From: an uncultured Bacillaceae bacterium
Lineage (GTDB): Bacteria > Bacillota > Bacilli > Bacillales > Bacillaceae_L
DNA: 64,000 bases
Reading direction: 5' to 3'
NCBI GenBank assembly: GCA_947497585.1
Contig: CANMHG010000012.1
Span: 1 to 64,000, forward strand
This document shows positions 25,610-33,388 of the stretch, one piece after another. How positions within the stretch are numbered: the first letter of the stretch is position 1; the number at the start of each line of letters is the position of its first letter. The notes under the pieces were generated by a model. It did no database searches. It saw only the letters and a list, made by a program, of their open reading frames with translations, and had not been told where the DNA came from. Position numbers and translations under genes: made by a program.

Positions 25610-26398
25610 ATGGCATCTGAATATAAACTAATACCTTTCAACACATATAGAGAGTGCTTAGCTGTTACATTTAAAAATGTGTTGAGTAATAACCGGTGGA
25701 GCATTGAACGTGCGTTGGAATTATACAATGCTTCAGACCAAACATATAAAGATTATTTGCGTTGTAAATATACACTTTTGCTTCTTGGACCTAGATCAAA
25801 TGAGAAAATAAAGAAAATCACTGAAAAACAAATATCAAATGATAAGTGTGAGTCGAACAATAGTGATTATTTTAATGATGCAAAGCAGAGATTTGTTTCT
25901 CTACTTACAGGTGACGGTACTGAACCAAAAAGAGATGAAGTTAAGAAGGGAAAATCTTTTCAAGAGGACAAGAATAAAGTTGATTCTAAAATGTCAAAAT
26001 CAAAACAAACAAAAAAGCGTATGGAAAACGATAAATTTTCTAACTCTGTCTTAAAACACCTTCAAGCTTACGTAACAGATTCTGTAGCAGAAAAGGAAGA
26101 TAGGGAAGATAGGGAAATTAGGGACAGTAAACGAGAAATAAAAAGTAAATATTCACAAGAAAACTTATCGAAACATGAGTTAAAGGCTGACCTGAAGGAA
26201 GAGGGTAAGCAGAAAATATTAGAAGAACAGAAAATAGACCCTCTAAAGAGAAATGCTACTGAAATCGTACCAGAAAGAACTAAATATAAATCTAAAGACC
26301 AATTAGAGTTACAACAAGATATCAAGGTTTCTAATAAAAACGGTACAGCTATCATTTCTGAAAGTGGAAATTCTACTATTCACCTCGATTCTATCTAA
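25610..26398 (+). CDS. Unknown spore-island protein with C-terminal NGTA-SGNS motif
   Basis: This is a 262-aa protein of unknown family. Residues 1-65 look folded (YKLIPFNTYRECLAVTFKNVL, RALELYNASDQTYKDYL). About 80-235 is Lys/Glu-rich and probably coiled or disordered. It ends in KNGTAIISESGNSTIHLDSI. The same ending motif recurs in the next two proteins. ATG at 25610 follows AAAGGGGGT; the TTG seven codons earlier overlaps that site. The sigma-K-like promoter suggests mother-cell expression and a coat location. Confidence 0.65.
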   Translation: MASEYKLIPFNTYRECLAVTFKNVLSNNRWSIERALELYNASDQTYKDYLRCKYTLLLLGPRSNEKIKKITEKQISNDKCESNNSDYFNDAKQRFVSLLTGDGTEPKRDEVKKGKSFQEDKNKVDSKMSKSKQTKKRMENDKFSNSVLKHLQAYVTDSVAEKEDREDREIRDSKREIKSKYSQENLSKHELKADLKEEGKQKILEEQKIDPLKRNATEIVPERTKYKSKDQLELQQDIKVSNKNGTAIISESGNSTIHLDSI

Positions 26399-26488
26399 AA
26401 TGTACGATTGTCGTAGGTGATACGTCCTCTCACTTTTTGATTCTCTTAATATAAATAAAGTATCAAGAGAGCGGGAGGTGAAAGATAG

Positions 26489-27037
26489 ATGAGTTGGGGT
26501 AAACTAGAACAAAAATTTGAAGAGCTTGCAAAAGCAATGGCACAGGCAATTCAAGACCAATGGCAAAAAGCTGAAGTTGATGCTGAAGTTGAGGCTAAAG
26601 CGAAAGCTAAAGCTGAAAACAAAGTAGAAAATAAAGTAGATTCTGATTCTGAGGCTGAAAACGAATCTAAAATCTGGATTGATGTAAAAGGCGGAAACTC
26701 TTACATCATGAACAGTGGTAACTCTAAGGTTGAGGTGAAAGTTGAAGCTAAGTCTGACGTTGAAGCAGATGTTGAAACAGATGTTGAAGCAGATCAAGAA
26801 TCAAGAAATGATGCTGAAAACAGAGCAGACCAAGAGACTGATCAAGAAACTGACCAAGACCAAGAAGCAAGAGCTACTAATGAAAATGACATTGAAAACA
26901 CCAATGAAAATGACAACAATAACGAAAATGACAACAACAATGAAAATGACAACAACAATGAAAATGACAACGACAATGAAAATGACAACGACAACGATAA
27001 CGATAACGAAAATGACAATTTTAATTTAAATGTCTAA
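26489..27037 (+). CDS. Acidic low-complexity protein with NEND repeats and SGNS motif
   Basis: This is a 182-aa highly acidic protein. A helical start (LEQKFEELAKAMAQAIQDQW) leads into Ala/Glu/Lys stretches. A central GGNSYIMNSGNSKVEVKVE segment matches the SGNS motif of its neighbours. The rest is Asp/Glu/Gln/Asn, ending in about six NENDNN-type repeats (about 131-175). The DNA there is a GAAAATGACAAC array. Such acidic tails can bind Ca or Mn. GGGAGGTG precedes ATG. No family is recognised. It has its own terminator. Confidence 0.65.
   Translation: MSWGKLEQKFEELAKAMAQAIQDQWQKAEVDAEVEAKAKAKAENKVENKVDSDSEAENESKIWIDVKGGNSYIMNSGNSKVEVKVEAKSDVEADVETDVEADQESRNDAENRADQETDQETDQDQEARATNENDIENTNENDNNNENDNNNENDNNNENDNDNENDNDNDNDNENDNFNLNV
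26877..27018 (+). repeat. Coding tandem repeat, GAAAATGACAAC-type units
   Basis: Repeats of 15 bp (AATGAAAATGACAAC with small changes) shorten to 6-bp GACAAC/GATAAC units, encoding Asn-Glu-Asn-Asp runs in the acidic protein. Copy number is likely variable between strains. Confidence 0.85.
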
Positions 27038-27053
27038 TAGTCATTTTTATGGG

Positions 27054-27077
27054 ACGCCCGACCAGTCGGGCGTTTTT
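27054..27077 (+). terminator. Terminator after the acidic repeat protein
   Basis: An ACGCCCGAC/GTCGGGCGT stem followed by TTTTTCTT. Confidence 0.9.
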
Positions 27078-27179
27078 CTTTATCTTAAAAGTTGTTTCCA
27101 ATCTAGTGATTATGCCCTTACCTCTTAACTTAAACAACGTATACATATAAAAGCAAGGCTTTTGGAAAGGAGGTTCACG

Positions 27180-27512
27180 ATGAGTGAACGTGAATTGGAG
27201 ATGATTCAATTATTTGAAAAGGTTGTAGATGAAAAACTAGAAAAGCATTTTAATCAGTTAAAACAATCCTCAACTGAGATAAGTAATGCAAATGGAACAG
27301 CATCCATTTTAAAAAGTGGTAATAGTATTGTATATATTGATAATTCTGGAATTGCTTATGCAATGCTTTTGTTCTTTTATCAAATGATGAGTGATAAGGA
27401 TCAAAAGAATTTAGATATTGACGAGGTTCTAAATAAGATTGAAGAGAGAATGTCAAAAAATCGTAATAGCTTTGAAGAACTAATTTCTTCCTTAAAGGAA
27501 TCACAAGAGTGA
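27180..27512 (+). CDS. Small spore-island protein with NGTA-SGNS motif
   Basis: This is a 110-aa protein. A charged helix (1-35) is followed by NANGTASILKSGNSIVYIDNSG, then a hydrophobic stretch (IAYAMLLFFYQMM) and a second charged helix. The motif resembles the ends of the two preceding proteins. ATG at 27180 follows AAAGGAGG; the TTG six codons upstream overlaps it. No named family is recognised. Location and motif suggest a shared partner or fold with its neighbours. Confidence 0.62.
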   Translation: MSERELEMIQLFEKVVDEKLEKHFNQLKQSSTEISNANGTASILKSGNSIVYIDNSGIAYAMLLFFYQMMSDKDQKNLDIDEVLNKIEERMSKNRNSFEELISSLKESQE

Positions 27513-27571
27513 TTAGCAGGTAGATAACGTCATATTTTAGAAGATATATAGTAGGTAGGAGGAGATGCAAA

Positions 27572-27925
27572 TTGGAATTATCATGGATGTTTCTACTTGC
27601 TTTTGGATTAGCCTCTTTCCGTTTAACCAGGCTATTGGTATTTGATAAAATTACAGCTTTTATTCGGCGACCATTCATAGATGAAATTGAAGAAATAGGA
27701 GAAGATGGAACAGTTTCTACTTTTATAGAAATAAAAGGTACAGGGATTAGAAGATGGTTTGGTGAATTGTTAAGTTGTTACTGGTGTACAGGTGTATGGA
27801 GTTCTACTTTATTATATTTACTTTGGCTTTTCATTCCTGTTTTTATCCAACCAGTTATTTTCATATTGGCTATTGCAGGGTTAGCAGGTTTAATCGAAAC
27901 ACTTAATACAAAATTGCTTGATTAG
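27572..27925 (+). CDS. DUF1360 (YngL-like) membrane protein
   Basis: This is a 117-aa membrane protein with an N-terminal amphipathic helix, the motif FRLTRLLVFDKIT, the core LLSCYWCTGVW (a CxxC pair typical of DUF1360) and two C-terminal helices. B. subtilis YngL is of this family and is linked to sporulation, though its function is unknown. TTG start; TAGGAGGAG lies upstream. A CATATTTTA -10-like element (27531-27539) sits 33 bp ahead, without a well-placed AC. Confidence 0.72.
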   Translation: MELSWMFLLAFGLASFRLTRLLVFDKITAFIRRPFIDEIEEIGEDGTVSTFIEIKGTGIRRWFGELLSCYWCTGVWSSTLLYLLWLFIPVFIQPVIFILAIAGLAGLIETLNTKLLD

Positions 27926-27939
27926 GCCTTGCCTAGAGA

Positions 27940-27967
27940 ACCATTTACTTCATAAACACATAAAATA
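27940..27967 (+). promoter_or_regulatory. Sigma-K-like promoter for the 49-aa Arg-rich protein
   Basis: AC (27940-27941), 17 nt, then CATAAAATA (27959-27967), 39 bp before ATG at 28006. Confidence 0.55.
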
Positions 27968-28005
27968 GTTAGAGAAAGCAATATGAAAGAACAGGGGGAA
28001 CTGTG

Positions 28006-28155
28006 ATGAGAGAAAGGAAAAGAAAATCCTCCATTAAACCAACCACTTCTTCTGATAATGGAGGAACAGAGGAAACAAAAAGAGAAAGAAGAAGAAGAGG
28101 CTGTGGCTGTGGTGGCCGAAGAAGAAGAAGAGATAAAGAGAACGATGATAAATAG
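28006..28155 (+). CDS. 49-aa Arg-rich, Gly-Cys small protein
   Basis: This short gene reads MRERKRKSSIKPTTSS, then an acidic patch, RRRRGCGCGG, five Arg and DKENDDK. AGGGGG lies seven bases before ATG. A sigma-K-like promoter and a strong terminator bracket it, which makes a real gene likely despite its size. The composition (Arg runs, CGCGG) recalls small basic crosslinked coat proteins. No family is named. Confidence 0.6.
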   Translation: MRERKRKSSIKPTTSSDNGGTEETKRERRRRGCGCGGRRRRRDKENDDK

Positions 28156-28156
28156 G

Positions 28157-28188
28157 AACCAGCACCCTAATAAGGGGCTGGTTTTTTT
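28157..28188 (+). terminator. Terminator after the small Arg-rich gene
   Basis: An AACCAGCACCC/GGGGCTGGTT stem followed by T7. Confidence 0.85.
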
Positions 28189-28193
28189 GAATT

Positions 28194-29078
28194 TTAATAG
28201 AATAAAGTAGGTTTTGTAGTATTATTTGTTGGCAAATCATCTTTCTTATTATTTGTTAAAAGAGAGGTGCAATTATTTGAAAATTCGTATGGAATGACTT
28301 GTTCATATGGTGGAGGATTTATAACTGCATTTAGATTTTCTCGAAATGGTTTATCAATTTTTCTGTTTTCTTCATTTTTATCTTTCTTCAATTCTTCAAC
28401 AACAATACGGCCAATTTGTCGTCCAAGTCGAAGACCTTCTGAATTATCGAGCGGGAAATGAACTCCTGCATAAAGACGTGAATCTGAACATTCCTCGGAC
28501 ATTTTTCGTAATTTTTTGGCTTCGCCTGGGAAAAAATAACCTAACACTACCTCAACACAGCCTGCAATTGTTGCATGTCCAGACGGGTAGGTAGGATGTC
28601 TGGGTGTACAAAGGATTGTTTCTAATGACCGGTCTAATTGGTTGGGCCTTGCAACTTGCCAATCAAACTTACATTTCCATGTGACAACGAATGTATCATT
28701 AACAGCAGCTAGTACAGCAGCAAGTATTCGTGCTGCTCGCGGTGCAGGTACTTTGTAAGTATCGATTAAGCGATCCATAATAGGAACAAATTGCTTAGTT
28801 GGTACTCCTGTTCCCCAGTATTTAGCCACTTCCATTTGATGTGGGGTTAAGTTTTCTAACGTTTTCTTTACGATCGCAAGTTGAGGTTTCCAGTCAATTG
28901 TAGATGGATTTCGAATATCAAGTTGTATCTTCTTCCCATTTTTATAAAAAAACTCACCTTTTTCATTTGTCTTTATATAATGGGTTACCCATGAACCGGC
29001 CGACGGTTCCTCGGGATTAGTAGGAGGCGCGTGTTCTCCAGCGTAGGGAATTTCATTCCATCTCTTCTTTATATCCAT
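28194..29078 (-). CDS. PAP2/vanadium-haloperoxidase-family protein
   Basis: This 294-aa soluble protein carries the full PAP2/vanadium haloperoxidase signature: K-x6-RP (K137, R144, P145), PSGH (165-168) and SR-x5-H-x3-D (S200, R201, H207, D211). The helical core and lack of membrane helices fit the haloperoxidase branch more than membrane lipid phosphatases. It could be a phosphatase or a vanadate-dependent peroxidase. The second ATG (29078) is eight bases from GGAG; the first is only two bases away. There is a proline-rich tail (about 250-275). Its place among coat genes suggests a spore-surface enzyme. Confidence 0.8.
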   Translation of the reverse strand: MDIKKRWNEIPYAGEHAPPTNPEEPSAGSWVTHYIKTNEKGEFFYKNGKKIQLDIRNPSTIDWKPQLAIVKKTLENLTPHQMEVAKYWGTGVPTKQFVPIMDRLIDTYKVPAPRAARILAAVLAAVNDTFVVTWKCKFDWQVARPNQLDRSLETILCTPRHPTYPSGHATIAGCVEVVLGYFFPGEAKKLRKMSEECSDSRLYAGVHFPLDNSEGLRLGRQIGRIVVEELKKDKNEENRKIDKPFRENLNAVINPPPYEQVIPYEFSNNCTSLLTNNKKDDLPTNNTTKPTLFY

Positions 29079-29235
29079 TTCCATAGCTCCTTTTTATAAT
29101 TTCAATTACATAATATGAAAAGAAGGAGTTTTTGCTTTATAATTTTTCGGATGGGTATAAATGGAAATCATAAAAGAGATAGTAGCTATACATTATAAGG
29201 TTGTACCAAGTGTATCAAACAAAGGAGGAGAACAA

Positions 29236-29439
29236 ATGACAGTTGTCACTCAGGTAGCACAAACTCTTGCAGGCTTAAAAAGTGCTCAAGCTAGTTTTGA
29301 AACATTTGCACTTCAAACAGACAATGAACAAGCAAAGCAAATGTATCAACAGGCTGCACAACAAACTCAAGCGATTGTGGATATGTTAGATCCACGTGTG
29401 CAAGAAATTAAACAAGAAGAGCCACAATATAACCAATAA
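29236..29439 (+). CDS. DUF1657 protein, first gene of spoVA2mob-type operon
   Basis: This is a 67-aa DUF1657 protein (VTQVAQTLAGLKSAQASFETFALQT, then two predicted helices). Genes of this family flank the mobile spoVA2 operons that raise spore heat resistance. ATG at 29236 follows AAAGGAGGAG. A terminator-like hairpin at 29446 may reduce read-through to the lipoprotein gene. A second DUF1657 gene is at 31827, and a third copy is fused to the YetF-like protein. Confidence 0.85.
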   Translation: MTVVTQVAQTLAGLKSAQASFETFALQTDNEQAKQMYQQAAQQTQAIVDMLDPRVQEIKQEEPQYNQ

Positions 29440-29445
29440 CACACA

Positions 29446-29475
29446 AAGGGGTTGGTACTACTACCAGCCTTTTTG
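29446..29475 (+). terminator. Hairpin after the first DUF1657 gene
   Basis: A GGTTGGTA/TACCAGCC stem with a tight loop followed by TTTTT. Confidence 0.7.
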
Positions 29476-29510
29476 ATGAAGCTACATAAGAGAGAATGGA
29501 CTGAAGAACA

Positions 29511-29948
29511 ATGGATAATAAGTGGGTAATCATTATCATTATACTAGTTAGTTCCTTGACTGCTTGTAGTCAATATGAGCCGAAAAACATTGAAGGTATT
29601 GAAGCTTCAGGTTTAGATGTAATTCAAATTCCGTCCCAGCAAGCAGAAGCAAAGGTAAAGGGAATGGATGAGGTAACTGAGGTAGTCGCTGTAAATAAGG
29701 ATAAGAAGTTACTGCTTGCGTTTAGGGTTAAGCAGTTCGAAAAGTTCCGATTAGATCAAATAGAAAAAAAGGTTAAGAAAGAATTAAAAAAGGACTTTAA
29801 AGAATACGATATAACTGTGTCTAGTGACTTAAAGATCTATTTAGAAACAACGAAAATAAAGAATGATGTTTATTCCAATAAAATAGACGAATCAAAAGTG
29901 GAAAAAGAAATGGACCGTGTAATAAAGCTTAGTGAAGAACAAACGTAA
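29511..29948 (+). CDS. YhcN/YlaJ-family sporulation lipoprotein
   Basis: This 145-aa lipoprotein has signal peptide and lipobox LTAC (lipidated C19). The mature part resembles YhcN/YlaJ: VTEVVAVNKDKKLLLAFRVKQ, and a charged region ending in KEYDITVSSDLKIYLE. YhcN-type lipoproteins sit in the inner spore membrane, and one is standard in spoVA2mob operons. The ribosome binding site is weak (GAAGAA). It leads into spoVAC after 15 bp. Confidence 0.82.
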   Translation: MDNKWVIIIIILVSSLTACSQYEPKNIEGIEASGLDVIQIPSQQAEAKVKGMDEVTEVVAVNKDKKLLLAFRVKQFEKFRLDQIEKKVKKELKKDFKEYDITVSSDLKIYLETTKIKNDVYSNKIDESKVEKEMDRVIKLSEEQT

Positions 29949-29963
29949 GGCAGGGAGATTATT

Positions 29964-30443
29964 ATGCCAAATAAAAACAGAAAAAACCTATCAATGACAC
30001 AACAAGAGTACCAGCAATTTCAAACTAAACATGAAACGAAACGGCCAGTTGCCAAAAACATCATTAAAGCTTTTCTGGTTGGTGGAATTATTTGCACAAT
30101 TGGACAGGCTGTCCAATTATTTTATATCTATAACTTTAATTTTACTGAGGCAACAGCAGGAAATCCTACTGTCGCAACCATGGTGTTTTTTGCAATGCTT
30201 TTAACAGGATTCGGTGTATATGACCGACTTGCCCAATTTGCAGGTGCAGGTAGTGCAGTGCCAGTTACGGGATTTGGTAATGCGGTTATTTCAGCTGCTA
30301 TTGAACATCGTACTGAGGGTTTTGTTCTTGGGGTCGGCTCAAATATGTTTAAACTTGCTGGTTCGGTTATCTTATTTGGAACATTTTCAGCGTTTGTCGT
30401 TGCTCTAATTAAAACGATTCTTATGAAATGGGGCGGTTTTTAA
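29964..30443 (+). CDS. spoVAC: Stage V sporulation protein AC
   Basis: This is a 159-aa membrane protein of the SpoVAC family, part of the channel that imports dipicolinic acid into the forespore and releases it at germination. After a basic cytoplasmic start come hydrophobic helices (FLVGGIICTIGQ, VATMVFFAMLLTGFGVYDRL), with the conserved AGAGSAVPVTGFGNAV segment. It stands in a spoVAC-spoVAD-spoVAE order with a 1-bp gap to spoVAD. It is expected in the forespore sigma-G regulon; I could not find a clear sigma-G promoter. Confidence 0.92.
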   Translation: MPNKNRKNLSMTQQEYQQFQTKHETKRPVAKNIIKAFLVGGIICTIGQAVQLFYIYNFNFTEATAGNPTVATMVFFAMLLTGFGVYDRLAQFAGAGSAVPVTGFGNAVISAAIEHRTEGFVLGVGSNMFKLAGSVILFGTFSAFVVALIKTILMKWGGF

Positions 30444-30444
30444 T

Positions 30445-31461
30445 ATGATGCAAGGACATGCAACTTGGGTGTTTGAGAATAAGCCGGTAATTATATCATC
30501 TGCAGCAGTTGGTGGACCGTTTGAGGCTAATGGAGCAATTGCTGATGATTTCGATCTTCTACATGAAGATCTCTGGCTAGGAGAAAATTCGTATGAAAAA
30601 GCACATAAAGTACTTTTTGAAGAAGCCTATTTTAAAGCAATAGAGAAAGCGAATGTAGATAAAGAGAAAATCCAATTCATATTAGCAGGAGACTTAATTA
30701 ATCAAATTACCCCTTCAAGCTTTGCCGCAAGAACACTAGGAACTCCGTATTTCGGTCTTTTTGGAGCTTGTTCTACCTCAATGGAAGGACTCGCACTTGG
30801 TGCATTTATCGTTAATCATGGTGGTGCTAAATACTTACTAACTGCAGCAGGAAGCCATAATGCTGCTGTGGAAAAGCAGTTTAGATATCCTACAGAATAT
30901 GGCGGTCAAAAACCACCTACCGCTCAGTGGACGGTAACAGGAGCAGGTGCTGCTGTTTTAAGTGATAAAGGTGAAGGTCCTAGAGTTACTTCAGCTACAA
31001 TTGGGAAAGTAATTGATATGGGCTTGTCCGATCCTTTTAACATGGGAGGCGCAATGGCACCAGCTGCTGTTGATACAATTGAAGCACACTTTAGAGATCG
31101 AAACATAGATCCTTCTCATTATGATTTAATCGTCACTGGTGACCTAGGACATATTGGACGTGAAGTATCGTTAGATTTATTAAAAAAGCACGGCTTAGAA
31201 ATTGAGGATTCAAAATATCAAGACTGTGGTTTGTTAATCTACCGAGAAGACCAACCAGTATTAGCAGGTGGAAGTGGAGCAGGGTGTTCAGCAACTGTAT
31301 TATACGGCCATATATTAAATCGAATGAAAAAAGGAGAATTGAAAAGAATTCTAGTTGTTGCAACTGGGGCACTATTATCTCCAATATCATTTCAGCAAAA
31401 AGAAACAATACCTTGTATTGCACATGCTGTTTCAATTGAGTACGGGGGTGAAGGGAATTGA
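30445..31461 (+). CDS. spoVAD: Stage V sporulation protein AD
   Basis: SpoVAD (338 aa) has a thiolase-like fold and binds dipicolinic acid. Visible are the start GHATWVFENKPVIISSAAV, the GACSTSMEGLALGA segment (thiolase-type Cys region), the ATGALLSP stretch and the C-terminal IPCIAHAVSIEY. Its length equals that of other SpoVAD proteins. The stop overlaps the spoVAE start by 4 bp, which indicates translational coupling. Confidence 0.93.
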   Translation: MMQGHATWVFENKPVIISSAAVGGPFEANGAIADDFDLLHEDLWLGENSYEKAHKVLFEEAYFKAIEKANVDKEKIQFILAGDLINQITPSSFAARTLGTPYFGLFGACSTSMEGLALGAFIVNHGGAKYLLTAAGSHNAAVEKQFRYPTEYGGQKPPTAQWTVTGAGAAVLSDKGEGPRVTSATIGKVIDMGLSDPFNMGGAMAPAAVDTIEAHFRDRNIDPSHYDLIVTGDLGHIGREVSLDLLKKHGLEIEDSKYQDCGLLIYREDQPVLAGGSGAGCSATVLYGHILNRMKKGELKRILVVATGALLSPISFQQKETIPCIAHAVSIEYGGEGN

Positions 31462-31814
31462 TCCAAACTTTCTTTTGGGCGTTTGTTGTAGGTGGACTTA
31501 TTTGTGTAATCGGTCAAATCATGTTTGATGTATTTAAGCTTACACCAGCACATACCTTGAGTACACTTGTTGTATCTGGGGCTATTTTAGACGGGTTTAA
31601 CCTTTATGAACCATTAATTGCGTTTGCAGGTGCAGGTGCAACCATTCCTATAACAAGCTTTGGTAATGCTCTTGTTCATGGAGCACTACAAGAAGGGGAG
31701 AAGCATGGGATTATAGGGGTGTTAACAGGGATGTTCGAAGTAACAAGTTCCGGTATCTCGGCAGCCATCATTTTTGGCTTTGTGGGTGCATTACTATTCA
31801 AGCCTAAAGGATAG
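31458..31814 (+). CDS. spoVAE: Stage V sporulation protein AE (SpoVAEb)
   Basis: This is a 118-aa membrane protein, SpoVAEb type, similar in plan to SpoVAC: FWAFVVGGLICVIGQIMFD, a central helix, AGAGATIPITSFGNALVHGA and a C-terminal helix. TTG start within the end of spoVAD. GGTGAAGGGAA is the ribosome binding site. It completes the C-D-Eb core typical of the mobile spoVA2 operon rather than the six-gene spoVA1 operon. Confidence 0.92.
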   Translation: MIQTFFWAFVVGGLICVIGQIMFDVFKLTPAHTLSTLVVSGAILDGFNLYEPLIAFAGAGATIPITSFGNALVHGALQEGEKHGIIGVLTGMFEVTSSGISAAIIFGFVGALLFKPKG

Positions 31815-31826
31815 GAGGAGAAGTAG

Positions 31827-32033
31827 TTGACAGTTGCTTCCCAGGTAAAACAAACATTAGCGAGTTTAAAAAGTATGCATGCAAGCTTTCAATCATTGGC
31901 TTTAACATCCGTAGATGAAGATGCGAAAAGAACATTTCATGAAGCTATGTTAACAACAGAAGAGATTATAACGGATGTAAAAGCGCGAGTTGGAGAATTA
32001 GAATACGAGGAACCACAGTATAAAGGGTTTTAG
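31827..32033 (+). CDS. DUF1657 protein, second copy
   Basis: This is a 68-aa paralogue of the protein at 29236 (VASQVKQTLASLKSMHASFQSLALTS, ending EEPQYKGF as the other ends EEPQYNQ). TTG start after AGGAGGAG. It sits between spoVAEb and the YetF-like gene, exactly as in published spoVA2mob operons. Function unknown. Confidence 0.85.
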   Translation: MTVASQVKQTLASLKSMHASFQSLALTSVDEDAKRTFHEAMLTTEEIITDVKARVGELEYEEPQYKGF

Positions 32034-32064
32034 CTAAAGCAATTGTTAGAAAGTGAGGTGCTAT

Positions 32065-32925
32065 ATGTCTGAATGGGTAGAGGTAGTCATACGCTCTTTT
32101 GCTATTCTTATTGGATTATTTTTAATAACCAAGCTTCTAGGGAAAAAGCAGCTCTCTAAATTGTCTTTTTTCGAATATATTGCTGGTATCACAATAGGAA
32201 ACATCGCTGGGACGTTGTCTATGGATTTAGGACTTAACATGGCAAACGGGATATCAAGTATATTGGTTTGGTTGCTTTTTCCTTTAGTGCTTTCATTACT
32301 ATCATTAAAAAGTAAAACAGTTCGTGATTTTGTAGAAGGAAAGTCGACTGTCTTTATTAAGAATGGAAAAATCATGGAGGATAACCTAAAAAAAGAGCAA
32401 TACTCAGCTGATGAACTCTTAGAACAATTACGTCGGAAAAATATATTTCGGGTAGCTGATGTAGAGTTTGCTCTACTTGAACCAACTGGTGAAATAACAG
32501 CTCTTTTAAAAAGAGAAAAACAACCTCTTACTGTAGGAGATATTATTAAAAACTCTGCTTCAATTAAGGAACCTCAAACGGTAATGATGGATGGAAGTAT
32601 TTTGAATGAACCTTTATCAACGATTGGATTGAACCGTGGATGGCTTAAGGAAGAACTAGATAAGATTGGGGTAACGCCAGAGAATGTCTTTTTAGCTCAG
32701 GTGGATTCTTTCGGACAATTAACTGTTGATTTATATGATGATAAAGTACAGGTACCCCCTCCGGTAACACTTAAGTTACTACAAGCCTCCATTAAGAAAT
32801 GTGAAGCTGATTTTGAATTATTCGCACTCCAAACAGAATCTCAAGCTGCAAAAGAAATGTACATGAAAAATGCCGAAAACATAAGAGAGATTGAAAATAA
32901 AGTAAAACCATATCTAGATAGTTAG
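32065..32925 (+). CDS. YetF/DUF421 membrane protein fused to a DUF1657 domain
   Basis: This is a 286-aa protein. Three N-terminal helices and the DUF421 domain (FFEYIAGITIGNIAGTLSMD, VADVEFALLEPTGEI) resemble YetF. The last 55 residues (LQASIKKCEADFELFALQT, AAKEMYMKNAENI) are a DUF1657 domain like the two free-standing ones in the operon. YetF-like proteins contribute to germination and heat traits in spoVA2mob strains. ATG at 32065 has GAGGTG just upstream; the GTG four codons earlier overlaps it. Terminator follows. Confidence 0.85.
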   Translation: MSEWVEVVIRSFAILIGLFLITKLLGKKQLSKLSFFEYIAGITIGNIAGTLSMDLGLNMANGISSILVWLLFPLVLSLLSLKSKTVRDFVEGKSTVFIKNGKIMEDNLKKEQYSADELLEQLRRKNIFRVADVEFALLEPTGEITALLKREKQPLTVGDIIKNSASIKEPQTVMMDGSILNEPLSTIGLNRGWLKEELDKIGVTPENVFLAQVDSFGQLTVDLYDDKVQVPPPVTLKLLQASIKKCEADFELFALQTESQAAKEMYMKNAENIREIENKVKPYLDS

Positions 32926-32930
32926 AAGAA

Positions 32931-32961
32931 GTACCACTTTGTAAATGGTGGTGCTTTTTTT
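32931..32961 (+). terminator. Terminator of the spoVA2mob-type operon
   Basis: A GTACCACTTT/AAATGGTGGTGC stem followed by T7. Confidence 0.8.
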
Positions 32962-33044
32962 ATTGTCAAAACTAAGGTGTAGTACATACTTTAATATTGG
33001 GGATAAAAAATCTCTATGAAGATAGGTTGGAGCGAGAGAAACAT

Positions 33045-33266
33045 ATGGATAAATTTACGATAGAGATGGATCGTTTTGTTAAGCAATATTATCAAAATCA
33101 TGATGAAGAAAAGGTCAAATCAGAAAAGTTTATTAATCAGACCGAAGCCGATCTCGAAAAGCTTGTAAAACAAAGTCGGGGTTTTGAGAAGGAGTTAGAA
33201 GCAAGACTCGAAAAAATAGATAAGTGGCTAGCTCGAAAGCAGAAGCAATTGGAGGATAACTTTTAA
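33045..33266 (+). CDS. Small coiled-coil protein of unknown function
   Basis: This is a 73-aa highly charged helical protein (MDKFTIEMDRFVKQYYQNH, ELEARLEKIDKWLARKQKQ) with heptad-like spacing. No family is recognised. The start is unsure: ATG at 33045 has GGAG 13 bases upstream, and TTG codons at 33027 or 32997 could extend it. It sits between the spoVA operon and spoVIF. It could be chance but the codon use looks native. Confidence 0.5.
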   Translation: MDKFTIEMDRFVKQYYQNHDEEKVKSEKFINQTEADLEKLVKQSRGFEKELEARLEKIDKWLARKQKQLEDNF

Positions 33267-33388
33267 TCTTTATTTTAGGTTAAATTGGGGCGATTGCCCT
33301 GTACACTTGTCCTCACAGCTTCAAAGATACTCGCATATTCTAATAAAGAAGATTGCTATTTTTAGAGAGTTGTTCTGTGGGACGATTC

